Below, one piece after another: positions 13,734 to 25,890 of a stretch of DNA of 64,000 bases. Source of the stretch: Odontesthes bonariensis. Taxonomy: Eukaryota; Chordata; Actinopteri; Atheriniformes; Atherinopsidae. The stretch lies in the NCBI RefSeq assembly GCF_027942865.1, contig NC_134522.1, forward strand, positions 31,054,349 to 31,118,348, written 5' to 3'. Under the pieces are notes generated by a model that saw only the letters and a list, made by a program, of their open reading frames with translations, had not been told where the DNA came from and searched no databases. The translations under genes and the position numbers were made by a program. Within the stretch, counting starts at the first letter, position 1. Each line of letters starts with the position of its first letter.

Positions 13734-14549
13734 TTTTTTTGGACCGCCAAAAATGCCCAACTGAATCAAACATAAAAAAACTCAAAACCTCTGTGAAACG
13801 TGCTTTGCAGATTGTGGTTAAAATCCATGGGCTTTGTTTTCGTTTTTTGCCTGTGTGAGTGAAAAAGACTGTGCGAGTGGAGTGGTGCGACTCGTGGAAG
13901 AGAACGCAATTCAGCAGACATCGCAAGTGATTAAGCCTGCGCAGTGCAGCACTTAGGCGCAACAAAGCCAACAGTTTTAAAACAGTAGCCTATGCATAAT
14001 GAGTTATGAGTAGGCTATGATGTCTTCTTTGACAACTTTGTGAAGCAATTTGATAAGTCACTGTTTTTAAGAAGCCGTCATTTGGTTAGTGGAGAAAAAA
14101 AAAGACCGACTGACACCATCAGCTGCATAAAATATGAACATTAAAAACATAGGCTCATGTGAAAGCATAGACTTATCAGCTTGCATTTGATGAAAAAGTT
14201 GATTGTTGAGATTTTAGGTGATGCCATTTGTACTTTTAGGGGCTGTAATATGCAATGATTTATTTCTACTTGAATATTATTTTTATTTTGGAATATCACT
14301 ACCATTCATCATTCAGTTCAACAAGTTCAAAGTTACCCCATATATTCTTTAAAAACATGGTGGTGTACTATAAAACATTTTTAAATTTAGTACAGTACAT
14401 TTAAAAAAATAAATGCTGGTTTATACAATTAAAAGACATTTAAACAATACAACTCTTGTGTGACCTGTAATTTAATAAATACATTAAAAAATATAAATAT
14501 ATATTGTACATATACATAAATGTAGGCTATATATTAAAAACTATATAAT

Positions 14550-14606
<57 letters not shown>

Positions 14607-14690
14607 AAAAATTTCGGCGCGCGCTGCACAGGCGCATATCATGGACCTCGCCTATTCCAAAATCCTGGCTACGGCCCTGCCGAGGACAAC
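13734..14690. other. Non-coding insert with (TA)n microsatellite
   Basis: AT-rich sequence with no convincing gene. A TA dinucleotide run spans about 14561-14602. The right end contains CCAAAATCCTGGCTACGGCC near 14660-14680, a motif of repetitive-element type, so the segment is probably further transposon debris inside the retroviral env. Confidence 0.5.
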
Positions 14691-15200
14691 ATGATCTTAC
14701 CAGATTGCCCCTTTGTCGTGGCGTCCAGAGGCGGTGATTTGGTCGTCTCCTCCACCGGACCCATGATCCACACTTCTTCACCATCCTTTATTCCCACATA
14801 CTTAAATTCACGCTTAACCGATACCTCTTCAGGACTAGCTCTAGTGTGTGTATTGCTGGCAAAGTTTGGGGCGTGGCATGGTCTGAGTGGGTGTGTATTG
14901 TTGCATCATACTCATCTGACCCAGGCTGGCTACTTCCCCTGCGGGGTGGGTTCTTCACGGGACCCTTCCAGCCTCTCCTGCTTGCAGGATCCCGTCCAAC
15001 ATCTCCAGGCTTCGTTCTCCTGAGCCCATGTTGTCGGCCAACACCCACACCTGGATGCTCATTAGTGTCAGAAATCTTAACATCTTCCTTTTGTTCATCC
15101 TTTCCCTCGGACTTAACCTAAGTCTCTGGTCTCCTCCTGTAGATAGATTGTTCTGTGGATTGCAGTTAGTTGCTTCATGTAAGCTCTCCACTCTGTTTGC
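14691..15200 (-). pseudogene. ERV env 5' remnant with signal-peptide-like start
   Basis: A minus-strand frame at 15191-14955 contains a basic then hydrophobic stretch (RKMLRFLTLMSIQVWVLA) that looks like a retroviral Env signal peptide; an overlapping frame at 15048-14788 continues with Pro/Gly-rich sequence. The position, between integrase and the distal env remnant, fits the start of env. Frames are broken. The assignment rests mostly on position. Confidence 0.45.
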
Positions 15201-15369
15201 AACTGCTCAAGTGGGGGCCCTTTAAAGGGACCTCTCAACTGAGGTGCCGGCATGGGTCGACCCGTTAGTGCGTGACTCTATGAGTCTGCATACGATAGCT
15301 CATTAGTGCAATCGGCAAAGCATCCAGTTTAGTTTAGTTGAAGCACAGATTCAATTCAATTTCACTTTC

Positions 15370-16290
15370 CAGGTTCCATTGATCCTCTCAACCATCCCTT
15401 GACCTTGTGGATGATAAACGGCCCCACAGCACTGCTTGATTCGCAGCTGCTGCAGAATGCCCTTTTGCAACTTTCTAAACAAACACTGAACCATTATTTG
15501 AGCTAATCTCTGATGGAATGACAAACCGAGGAATCCCTTCTCTTACCAAAAATTTTACGACTGTCTATCCAATATGTATGACCAATATCCTTGTGGTGGC
15601 GTGACATCTGGCTCCAGTGACACCATTGGTGCCAAAACAGCAAGCTGGCCTATTGATGCTACTTTCGCTGCTTCATCAGCCGCGTTATTACCTTTACTGA
15701 CCATTTCATTACCTTTACGATTATATGACACTTTATCACTGCCAGCTTCGTGAGGAGCATCATGGCTGCAATCAGTTCCTTCATTTGGACCTCATGTCGC
15801 ACTGGACTCCCGTTTGCCCTTCTGAACCCTCTCTGCTTCCAAACTGCTTCAAACAAATATCAAATATCATGAGCATATGCAGAATCTGTGTACACATTTG
15901 TAACCTTACCTTTCGCCAGTAGACATGCTTCCGTTAATGCTTTCAGTTCAGCCAACTGTGCCGAACATGGCTGTTTACACTTCTCAGCTTTCACCGTCAC
16001 AAAGTTTTCCACCTTCCTGTTTCACAACTGCCAAACCTGCATGATTACCCAAATGATCCCAAACATGATCCATACACAACATAAGTGACGTCAGCCTGCA
16101 CAAGTGGAGTTGCTTCTAAGTCAGGTCTCAGTTTAATGTATCTCACCGCTTCTGCTACACGCTCATGTGGTTCTCCTTCAAACTCACGTGGAATGACAAC
16201 TGCAGGATCCGATGTAGTACACTTCTGTATTCTCACATCTGGATGTGTCAAAAGATGCATAACTTGCAAACATCCTGTCCGAGTCACAAC
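15370..16290 (-). pseudogene. ERV pol remnant: RNase H and integrase
   Basis: On the minus strand, from right to left, I read an RNase H region (VRYIKLRPDLEATPLVQADV, then VYTDSAYAHD, then GNNAADEAAKVAS near 15700-15660) followed by an integrase-core-like piece near 15560-15370 (IPSEISSNNGSVFV, with the next motif in a shifted frame). These are the domain order and motifs of the 3' half of retroviral pol. Protease and most reverse transcriptase are missing between 16300 and 17030. Several frame breaks and stops make it a pseudogene. Confidence 0.7.
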
Positions 16291-16639
16291 ATACCTTCTC
16301 TGATTTATTATTTCTAAAATCTTATGGTGTCTATTGGAGACATATAAGAAAAAATGGCTTCTCCTCGTCTAGTGTAGCCCGTTTTGGATGACTTTTGCAA
16401 ATTTTGTTTAAAACTTTCAACTTTTGGATTTTTCATGATTCCTTTCAGAGGAAGCAAATTTTATTGCATAATCCTCCCCAAAAAGATCATAATTGTTTTA
16501 TTTTTAATTTGATTTATTTATACATTTATTTATTTATTCATTTATTTATTTTGGACATGGCGCTTTACTTACTCCCTCCAAGTGGGATGGAGAGATATCA
16601 GTAGTTCCCTATGGGATGAATAGATACTCTAATTTAGGC

Positions 16640-16976
16640 TAACCATGCTAAAATTTAAATTAGAAACTTTGTTTTGTTTAAATTTTAGAAATTTTGTAAT
16701 AGTGACACATTTAATTTTACATTTAGAAGCTTTGTTTTGTTTTGTAATAGTAATAGTGACACATTTAAATTTAAATTTAGAAACTTTGTTTTGTTATGTA
16801 ATAGTAATAGTGACATATTTAAATTTAGAAACTTTGTTTTGTTTCGTAATAATAATAGTGACATATTTAAATTTAAATTTTGAAACTTTGTTTTGTTATG
16901 TAATAGTAATAGTGACATATTTGAATTTAAATTTAGAAACTTCGTTTTGTTTTGTAATAGTAATAGTGACACACCT
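16640..16976. repeat. AT-rich minisatellite, about 55-60 bp unit
   Basis: Five to six copies of a unit containing TTTAGAAACTTTGTTTTGTT, TAATAGTAATAGTGACA and runs of TTTAAATTTAAA. The copies differ by small length changes. It sits where reverse-transcriptase sequence would be expected in the antisense retrovirus. Confidence 0.9.
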
Positions 16977-17029
16977 GAGGGCGGTTTTTAAACCCTTGAG
17001 TACGTCTGGTGTAAGTGTACTTCTTACCT

Positions 17030-18517
17030 CTATATGTCAATGCAAACAAATACTGGGATTCCTCTGCCAGAGGAACGCCATGGACCTGCCGGGCCACTTG
17101 CTCCGCCCCGCAGGGACTGGCCACGGTCCTGCTGAACATTCGGGTTTCCTGGTGCTCTCGGACAGATGTAAACAAAGTGTCCCCTCTCGCCACCGGCCCA
17201 ACATGCTCCCGAGGACCTTCGTCCTCCAGGTGCACCTCTTCTTAACCTTCGACAGGGTCGACGATGGACTTGCCCCTGTGAACGTTGTGCGTGTGATGGC
17301 TGTTCAGCGGCCCCCGCTGTCATGGCCTCATTTTGTACTTCTCGCTTCACTTGCAGTTCTTCTAACTGCAACCGTGCATGTTCCCTTTGAATATCCTTCT
17401 CCTGCTCCTTCCGTTTCAGTTCTTTTCTGTATTTGTTTACTGCATGCACCACGTGGTCTCAGAATTGCCCATGTGACATTGAATTCAACCCCACCACATC
17501 CTCCAGCCTCCCCTGAACTGGGGCAGGCAGAGCTTCTTTGATGGAAACTCTGAACAATGTCACCCAAGCTGGGCTCTTTTCAATTTCTTCCTCAGTCTCT
17601 TGTCTCCAATTCTTCAATTGTTGTGCAATATACACAGCCAGACTCTCTGTTTCTGACAGTGGCTCCCCCTTTAATGCTTCGAGGTCCACTCCTACAGGAA
17701 ACTCAGCTCGTAATGCTCTCCAGAGTGCAGCTCGATATGCATTAAAATCAGTTCCATCAGCTCGGTGGCTTAACATCCAGTCTTTCTCACTGTGTCTCAA
17801 AATGCCCTCCATGGTAGAAGTTCCAAAACACAGTGCCCACACTGCCTTAATGTGTCCCACAGTCAACAGTTTATCCACAGTTTCTTGTTCAAAAGCTCTT
17901 ATCCATTTGCTTGCACCTATGTGAACATCCGGCAATCGAGCAACCAGCCCCGCTTGGTCGAGCATCTGACACGGCACATACTGTCCCTGCGTCATTTCTA
18001 TCAAACTCGGTGCTGACGCTGTTGGACTCTTATGTTCTTCAGAAGATGCCTTTTGAACTGGTGGTGCCAGTTCTGGTGATTTTTGATATTGTGGGAGCTG
18101 TCCCCTTGCCTGATCTGAATTACAGACGGCGTCTCGCTCAGGAGCTCCATGACTGCTTGATGTAGCTATTTGTGGTTCTGGACGTTCATGAGATATTTTG
18201 TGATTTTTCATTTCAGAATCTCCTTGTATGTTTACTGCTCCTGGCAGTGTTGGATATAGCTCTGCATTTTCAAAGAAATGTAAAACTTTTAATTCAAGCT
18301 CTCTCTTTTCCTGTCTCTTTTTGCTTTTGTCCTTTGGTTTGTAACCTTTAATCCTTTGTTCCATAATCTTACAGGCAGGTCCATTGAAAGTGTCACCTTT
18401 TGGCCAGGGTGAGAAATAATTTTTTGTTCGTTTTTCCCATTTTTGAGATATCTTTTTAATATCTTTGGAATGTTCAGGATGCTTGGCGCTGATGGTTATT
18501 GTTGGTGTTACATCCAT
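17030..18517 (-). pseudogene. ERV gag remnant
   Basis: A minus-strand frame starts with ATG at 18517 (MDVTPTITISAKHPEH) and runs 352 codons to a TGA at 17461-17459, then continues open in the same frame to about 17030. The middle contains capsid-like sequence (SKWIRAFEQETVDKLL; FNAYRAALWRALRAEFPVG). The downstream part has a charged, probably coiled-coil segment (YRKELKRKEQEKDIQREH) and a zinc-knuckle-like stretch in which one expected cysteine is absent (CWAGGERGHFVYICP). Order and orientation agree with RNase H/integrase and env to its left. Either the in-frame TGA is a disabling mutation or, less likely, a readthrough stop. Related to fish retroviral gag by overall pattern. Confidence 0.75.
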
Positions 18518-18539
18518 TGTTTCACCTAGTTAGTTCCCT

Positions 18540-18998
18540 TCTTTTGACTTTTTTATTTACTTATTTATTTTTCCTAATTTTATTTTATTATTATTATTAT
18601 TATTTTTCCCTTTTTTATTTAACAACTCTTGAACGTCAATTTAAATTAAACTAACTCTAAATAATGCTAATTTAATGCTCGGCTAAATTTAGCTCAGATG
18701 CTGCTAATTATGCTAATTGTTGGCTTGGATATTGTCAATGCTAATGTTAATGTTAGCCTATGTTAGCTTTGAAAGCTTATGCTCTCGGCTGGTTTCAAAA
18801 TTAAACCAATGTTAATTCAATGTTAGGCTAATTTAGCTTGTTGCTATTTTGATTTCTAGTTTGGAGTTAGGGTACTGTTAGCTTATTGCTAATGCTAATG
18901 TTTGCTAACCAATGCCAATTGATGTTAGCTTCCTAGCTGTTGCTAATAAATGCTAACTTATTGCTAATTAAGAATTAACCCAATATTTGCCTTATTGC
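18540..18998. repeat. Degenerate TGCTAAT-rich repeat, left part
   Basis: After a T-rich run, the sequence from about 18660 is dominated by variants of GCTAATGTTAGC and TGCTAAT. The same kind of sequence resumes at 21102, so one repeat tract was split by the hAT-like insertion. No coding sequence seen. Confidence 0.8.
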
Positions 18999-21101
18999 CA
19001 GGCCTGGAATTTCGTCATTTTAGGGGCAAGGCCACTTGGCCTTTTGAGTTGTCAATTTTTTAAGGGCACAAAGGCCAAAAGCCAGGGCACCAAGGCCATA
19101 AATTAAAACAATGATTTAACATATGATATGAAGTGACTACGATTGTATATGCATTTACAATACTTTTATATATACTTATTAAGCATTTAATGGACACCAA
19201 ATTGCAATTAAACAATTTTTTCATTAAAACTACACTGGATTCTTATAGCACAGACATGTTTGGCTCACTGTGAGACTGTAGTAGTGGGCCTACATTGAAA
19301 GGACGTCACTTACAATGTAAGTGAATGGCAGTTGCTATGCTAAGCTAACTAAGCTAGTTCTGGCCAGTGGGTGTAATGTATTTTTTTTGTGGACAGTTTA
19401 GGCATGCCACAAGACATGTGAATGGGTATTTTGATTGCGTTTTGAAAATGGGGCGATATCATTTATATCCACTAGCCACAGACAGATGAGACCCACTGAA
19501 TTCATTTGATCAATTTATTAACTAAAGCTTTAAATTCATTTTACAGTGAAATTGGGAATGTACATCCAATTAAAATAATTACAATAATTAAACTTATGTA
19601 CATACAAAACTTATTCTAACATTTCATTACTCCTCAACCCTCACAGACTATTCAGGGTCACATTTTTTGTACATAAAAAAAATAACTTTAAAACTGACCT
19701 ATATTCATGTGAACCCTGAATCTACAAAAATGGAAATATTTAACAACTTTCTAACCATGTTTTAGTGCAGATAATGCACACAATTAAACACAAAACTATG
19801 TGCAGAGACTAATTATGGAATTATGGATACTGTGAAATGCTTAAACATCGTCCGAGCTCTCTGAACTGTCTTAGGATCAATCTAAATCAGTTCCATTTTT
19901 CCCTTTTCTCACAAAGTGTGGCCGGCGTGTGCGCAAACTGTCACCATGCCAGATTCAATATATTCAAAATATCATCCTCCTCCCCTCCTTTGGCAGGCAT
20001 ATCTTTTCTCTTCACGGCCGGCTGTCCCAACCATCGCCACATTTTGTTAGTGTTTGCGTCTGTATTTGTACCAATGACGCAATGCATTCATTTACAATGA
20101 TGGAGCAGAGTCACCTAAATAAAGACAGAAGTGTCCCAAATACAAAAATCAATTGGTGAATGACACCCCATTTGTGCATGATAAGCTAACTGCAAGTTAG
20201 CTAACTGCAACTGATAAGTGTTTTATTACTTTGCATGTCTTCCAAAAGAGAAAATAATCAGACGCAGGGTAGCAAAACATTATGGGCGTGAAAACGAAAC
20301 TTAGAAAATCGGCTTGGCGCATGCACAAAGTAGTAATTCTCGACAAGTAGGAGAAATCGGCTGAACACCGGAGTCTATCGTATTTCCAAACCAAGAGTGA
20401 CCCACTCCCCTAGTACGGCAGCCTCGGCAGATGCGTTCCCATAGACACTGCGCTCGCGCGTCCCGCGAAATAGATGGTAAAGTTCCTCATTTATCATCGG
20501 CCAAGCTGGCTAGTGAGTTTTTTTTTAATACACGCCAAAAATAACTTTCACCCGCATTTGGCGGGTTGGCGGGTGTTAATTTAGAGTTTATATCATATAA
20601 ACGAGCAGCAAACAAACCTAGTCTGCACAGAGGTCTTTGACAGCTAACAACACAGCGCTAACTGCCTAGTTGTTAGCTAACTGCCTAGCACTAGATAAAA
20701 ATAAAAGAACACAACTGCAATGTAACTTATCCAAGTAGTAACAAAAGCACTTCAAAATATTGTAATTATGTATTACCATACGAGCAAGAAATAGTAATGT
20801 TATCCATAAAATTACACTTAAAGCTGGACAAATGAAAAACTCAAGGCAAACAGGATCATCACAAAACCTTACCTCACCTCAGCCTTTTCTTGAGCGGAGA
20901 ATCAGCTGGCTACGCACACGGACGCGTGAGGGGGTGGGCGGAGATACACTGATGTCAACTGTCATCATAGACCGTCCGAGCGGTGTAAACTTAGTCAGAG
21001 AGGGCATCAAGGCCACTGTGGCCTTATGGCAGATATAATTTTCAAGGGCACAAGGCCAAAGTGGGAGGGCACGAGGGCCATGGCATGAAATTCCTGCCTT
21101 G
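18999..21101. mobile_element. Non-autonomous hAT-like DNA transposon
   Basis: The ends are imperfect terminal inverted repeats: CAGGCCTGGAATTTC on the left and, reading inward from the right, CAAGGCAGGAATTTC (12 of 15 identical). They are flanked by an exact 8-bp direct repeat CTTATTGC at 18991-18998 and 21102-21109, the target-site length of hAT elements. Subterminal GGCC-rich sequence recurs at both ends. No transposase frame is present in the 2.1 kb, so it would depend on an autonomous relative. Confidence 0.8.
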
Positions 21102-21433
21102 CTTATTGCTATTGCTAATCAATGCTAATTGTATTTCTGATCAATGCTAATTATTACTAACTATGCTAACCAATGCTAACTATTGCTAATCAATGCTACT
21201 TATTGCTAATCGATACTAGCTTCCTTGTTAACCAATGCTAATTTATGCTAGCTATTGCTAATCAATGCTAGTTATTGCTAATCAATACTAGCTGTATTAC
21301 TAATGCTAAACAATGTTAATTTATTGCTCATCAAAACCTCTGTTAATGATTACTCTGTTTGAAGTGACTCAGGCTAAAGGCGTTGCCCCAACTTTTGCTC
21401 TACCCAGATGCTTCCGATCAGATCCATACACAA
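21102..21433. repeat. Degenerate TGCTAAT-rich repeat, right part
   Basis: Continuation of the tract interrupted by the hAT-like element: repeated TGCTAAT, ATCAATGCTA and similar up to about 21345, then about 90 bp of unassigned sequence. Confidence 0.75.
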
Positions 21434-21780
21434 TGGCCCTCATTTATCAAACTTGCGTAAGACGAAAAACTTGCATAGGTCGTGTGTACGTTCTTTTCTG
21501 CGCAAAGGTTGGCATTTATCAAATCCATCGTGAACACAGGAAAGATGAAATCGCCACGACAGGTCTGAGGCCGGTGTACGCACTTTTCCATTTTGACTTG
21601 CGGTGACTGCAATACAGCAGCGTCACTAGTGCGTGCTCAGGAGTCGCAACAAATCCCTATAGGTTAAAATTACAGACTTATCACTTTAAAGAAGGCCCAT
21701 GTTTTATTTGACTTCAACATAAATATAAACATAAACGCAAATTAAATAAATTAAACAAGTACAACTCCGTAATTGGAAGA

Positions 21781-22106
21781 GTGATGGCTCATTATTCAAC
21801 CGCGCACCCTCACACCGAACAGGAGAGGCGCTTTAACACTGCGCATACGCGCACGCGTGCCACTGTGGAGAGGTGTATAGGGCTCCTAAAGCTGGATCTG
21901 TCTCTCGGCTGCGGGGGGAACCCTATACGCCCGAAAAGGTATGCAATATTATTATTGCATGCGGGGATCTCCATAACATTGCCCAAAAAAATGGAGTGCC
22001 ATTTCCAGATGTACATCCAGAGGACCCCGCACCCAGAGATCCCTACCACCAGCCTGCACAGCCAAGAGCGCTCAAGAGGAGAGAGGAACGTATTCAGCTA
22101 TTCTGA
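21781..22106 (+). pseudogene. Harbinger transposase C-terminal fragment, frameshifted
   Basis: The first frame (from 21781) has FNTAHTRTRATVERCIGLLK, matching the conserved region just before the third acidic residue in HARBI1-type DDE transposases. The expected continuation, YTPEKVCNIIIACGDLHNIA, is in another frame (21873-22106), so there is a frameshift between them. The N-terminal two-thirds of the enzyme are missing. Family knowledge supports the assignment. Confidence 0.75.
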
Positions 22107-22162
22107 CTTTTGGTAAGCATTCTGTTATTCAAGGAAAAAAGAAAGGAGAACAAGGATTTCTT

Positions 22163-23160
22163 TCAGCATTTATTCTGTGACTTCAGTGTTTCATTTATGT
22201 CTTTCAATGTACTGTCGATAGATTGCATTGTGTGTGTTAAAGCCATCATCCACTTCACGATCTCTGTTTGTCTTTCTAGGACCTCTGTGGTTAACACGGC
22301 TGGCCGGTGTGATGCTGCAGACCGGGGGGCAGAGGCAGAGGCAGAGGCAGAGGCAGAGGCAGAGGCAGAGGCAGAGGCAGAGGCAGAGGCAGAGGCAGAG
22401 GCAGAGGCAGAGGCAGAGGCAGAGGCAGAGGCAGAGGCAGAGGCTTCGGATGTTGACGGGGCCGCGTATTCGTCGCGCGGGTCAGGTTGCCCGGATGCCA
22501 CTTCGGATTCATCTGTGAATGAAAAATATTAGTTTGATTAGGAACCTCATTTGTGTTGAATATTAAAGCAACTGTTTTATTTAAACGTCTTGGGTGTGCA
22601 GTCATTCTTACCATTCTCGAGCTCTAGCATGGGCGCATCAGTGTCAAGTCCCCCTGGCACGCCCGATGAGGACGTAGCTCCGATCACGCCAGCCACCCTC
22701 TCCTCCAAGGCACTCAAATCCAAACCTGGATCGGACCCCCCGTTTGTGACATGCTGCGTCGGAGAGCTGCGACCTTCTTTTTTTGGCCAATTTCATATCG
22801 GACCACTTCTTCCTGATCTTATTGGAGAAAAAGTAAAACATCGTTCAATTTTAGATTTCATTTAATCTGGAGTTTATCACATTTTATTGACCATCACAGT
22901 AGGGGAAAATACATAATTCGTCCGGTCTGCGATTTACATCACCAACGCTGTTGACAGCGTTTCTTTGCCGCCTTTCGTCTATCCATGTCGCAAATTCTAG
23001 AGGTGCGGCCTTTCAACCCCCTTTTGTAGAAGGCGTGGTTAGGATCATTACGATGGATTTCGGCCACCGGATTTATCAACAGTTTACGATGGGATTGGTG
23101 TGGTACGCATGTTCTGTAAATCTCACTTGAGCCTCTGCGTACGACGAGTTCTCCGCTCAT
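22163..23160 (-). pseudogene. Myb/SANT-like partner gene of the Harbinger element
   Basis: Three minus-strand fragments (23160-22939, 22841-22644, 22501-22163) look like pieces of one protein. The middle contains IRKKWSDMKLAKKRR, resembling the last helix of the Myb/SANT-like DNA-binding proteins of Harbinger transposons. The last begins MASGQPDPRDEYAAPS, passes through a Ser-Ala repeat encoded by the GCAGAG microsatellite, and ends in a helical tail (ERQTEIVKWMMALTHTMQS). Frames are interrupted. In intact elements this protein helps the transposase bind DNA and enter the nucleus. Confidence 0.55.
22326..22443. repeat. (GCAGAG)n microsatellite
   Basis: About 19-20 uninterrupted copies of the hexamer GCAGAG. 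Read on the minus strand it encodes a Ser-Ala dipeptide repeat within the Myb-like frame. Confidence 0.98.
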
Positions 23161-23226
23161 ATATACGATGCTTTCTACGACGGCTTGATAAATGAGGGCC
23201 AGTGTCTCTCCACCAATCCAGATGAT

Positions 23227-25590
23227 ACAATGCCCGTCACAGCTACGTAAATTCTGACCAATGACATATGAAAATTTTGATCAATGAAATCTGAACACAC
23301 CTCTAAACCTACCTCCAATGAAACACGTGTGAAGTTGGCACCCCATATGTTGAAACTATGAATAAAAGCATTTTGGTTCGTTTGTGCATCGTTTGTGCAC
23401 AAACCGTCTTGAAGATATTTAACTTTTAAGAGGTTGGTGACCTTAGGTCATTCAGCACCCCATCAACCTCCAAATGACTCGAAAATGGTTGGAATCGTTT
23501 GTGCACGTTTGTACAGGCAAAATTAATGTTTGTGCACAAATAGTTTTTTTATAATTTAACTTTTAATTTTTTGAAAGTAGGTCACTTAGCACCCCATCAA
23601 CATGTCTTGGCAGTCATTATTTACCAGAGGTGTAAAAATGTTGAATATTGTAGCACACTGTTGTGATTATATACCCCTATTTTGCACTATTGTGGCCATC
23701 AACATAAGTTAGCATTGGTCAACAGATCAAACATTAGTATTTATGCAATCACAAGGGTTGTCTTCATATTTGCAGAGTGGTAAAGCATGATTAAGTTTAA
23801 TTTTGGTAAATAGTACCACTCCCTATTTTAAATGTCTAGCTGTATATCACCATGCATATACACCAATGTTCATTCTCCTTGTCTGCAAAGTAATAGCGTA
23901 AACTACAACACAAATAAAATGCAACATGCATGCACTTCATACTTACATGGCACAATGAAAGAAAAATGCAACATGCATGCACTTCATACTTTACTGGCAC
24001 AATGAAAGAAGTGCTTCCTGTGTACTGTGCAAAAAATGATGGCCTGGGAAAATGGTGAAATGTATCAATTTGCTACAGGGTGGGAGGGCCTTGGGCAATA
24101 AGACTCAGTTTACCTTAAATACAAAAAACATTTCTGCAGCACCAGCCACGCATACAGTCATCTGGCCAAGGTAACTAATTTATATCTATACACTGTTAGA
24201 TACTGCTATGTTAAATGCCTTATATCTCTACATATTGATGATTGATTTAAAGACAACTACAAATCCAATTCCTAAAAGTTCGGGACACTTAGGCCTAAGA
24301 TGTAAATATAATTTTGTGCAAAGATTTGTGTGAAAGACACATATCAGTGTTAAAACCAAAATTACAGTTTTGAGGGAAATACAGGGATGACAAGGAGTTT
24401 TATTTTAGTATTGCCAAGGAAAATCACAGAAAGTCATCATTGGCTCTCTGAAAAGTCCCTAGATGATGTCATGACGGTCAAGGCAGTATGGGAATTCGCA
24501 GGCTACATGTTTTCTGTGTCCATTTCAAACCTCTGCATTATGTGCATATAGTATTAACCATAGTTTGGTCATACATGAACCAAGTGTTCATTGTTGTCAC
24601 AGTACCACAGTATTATAAACATTTCTCTATGGACATGCTGCCATTTCATAAACCCATACAAAGATTTTCATCACAGAAAGAGGTCTTATATACCTGTGAC
24701 ATTATAAAGTCAATATTATTATGTAATAATTAAGTAATACACAATATTGCCAAAAGTATTCACTAACCTGCATAGACTCACATGTGAACTTACGTGCTAT
24801 CCCATTCCTAAACCCAGGTGTCAAGTAACGAAGTACAAATACAAGTACAAATACTTTGTTACTGTACTTAAGTAGAAAGTCGTTACTTTGTACTTAAATG
24901 GAGTAATTATTTTTCGTCATACTTTTTACTTCTTACTTTTTACATGGCCAATCATAATTTGAAAGGGTGGGATGTCCAGCACTGACAGGGATGCATGCAT
25001 GTGTTTTGTGTCTTAGCTTAAGCTTTTACTTACAAGCTATTGTATGCAAACTGCCAAAGGAATTGGACCAACAATCTATTTCAGCTCTTTCAGCAGTTTG
25101 ATTTATGCTCAACTCCGTCAGAAGTTATAGTGTTCTTTCAGGAGTATTCATGTAAGCCTTTCTCACTCACACGGAAGGCTCACTGGTCTCAAGTCATAAA
25201 CACACATTAAAAAATTGATGGCACATGTTATCAATACAGTACTACTGTACAATGTTAAATTGTAAAAAAACTATTTGTGGACAAACATTAATTTTGCCTG
25301 CACAAACAATGCACAAATGATTCCAACCATTTTCGAGTCATTTGGATGTTAATGGGGTGCTGAGTGACCTAAGGTCACCAACCTCTTAAAAGTTAAATAT
25401 CTTCAAGACGGTTTGTGCACAAACGCTGATTTTGCCTGCACAATCGTGCACAAACGATGCACAAACGAACCAAAATGCTTTTATTCATATTTTCAACATA
25501 TGGGGTGCCAACTTCACACAGGTGTCGGGGACACGTAAATTCTAACCAATAAAATATGAACACACCTCTAAACCTGCCTCCCAGGCTCTT
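23227..25590. mobile_element. Foldback-type element with inverted arms of about 230-280 bp
   Basis: Sequence from about 23330 to 23570 (with GTTTGTGCACAAACCGTCTT and GGTTGGTGACCTTAGGTCA) returns inverted at about 25255-25530. Outside the arms, TCTGACCAATGACATATGAA near 23250 and a similar TCTAACCAATAAAATATGAA near 25545 are in direct orientation. The interior of about 1.7 kb has no convincing gene; it includes a short direct repeat around GCAACATGCATGCACTTCAT (near 23920 and 23970) and a segment near 24815-24960 with AAGTACAAATACTTTGTTAC motifs typical of fish DNA-transposon ends. It may be composite. Confidence 0.65.
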
Positions 25591-25619
25591 ATTAACTCCT
25601 CCCAATCTGTAATCTTATG

Positions 25620-25890
25620 AACAAGACATAACAATTGAAACACACCCTAACTCAAAATGGTGTTTGTCACACTTTTGTAACAACTTAAGAAAGAGAAAGA
25701 AATTCAATTTGTCCATTTGGACAGGGAGAAATACAAACCAAACAATACAGAAATAACAATTACACTATTCTTCAACCCAAAATGGCGTTTGTCACACTTC
25801 TGTATTTAATAAAGAAAGATAAAGAAATACAATTTAACATGCTGTGGACAGGGAGAAATACAGACCAATAGATACAGAAACGATGCATAA
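25620..25890. repeat. Imperfect tandem duplication, about 125-bp unit
   Basis: Two adjacent copies share CAAAATGGTGTTTGTCACAC, AAGAAAGA...AAGAAAT, and GGACAGGGAGAAATACA followed by CCAA. No gene is seen. Confidence 0.75.

Larger units (their letters stand above)
21434..23201. mobile_element. PIF/Harbinger-like DNA transposon, decayed
   Basis: Both ends carry the inverted repeat GGCCCTCATTTATCAA. Inside are the two genes expected of a Harbinger element: a transposase C-terminal piece on the plus strand (21781-22106) and a Myb/SANT-like protein on the minus strand (23160-22163). I could not find a clear 3-bp target duplication. Both genes are broken, so the copy is inactive. Confidence 0.75.

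Noticed and set aside
22228-22614. Frames with RQRQRQ or LPLPLP repeats
   Set aside because: Shadows of the GCAGAG microsatellite in other frames.
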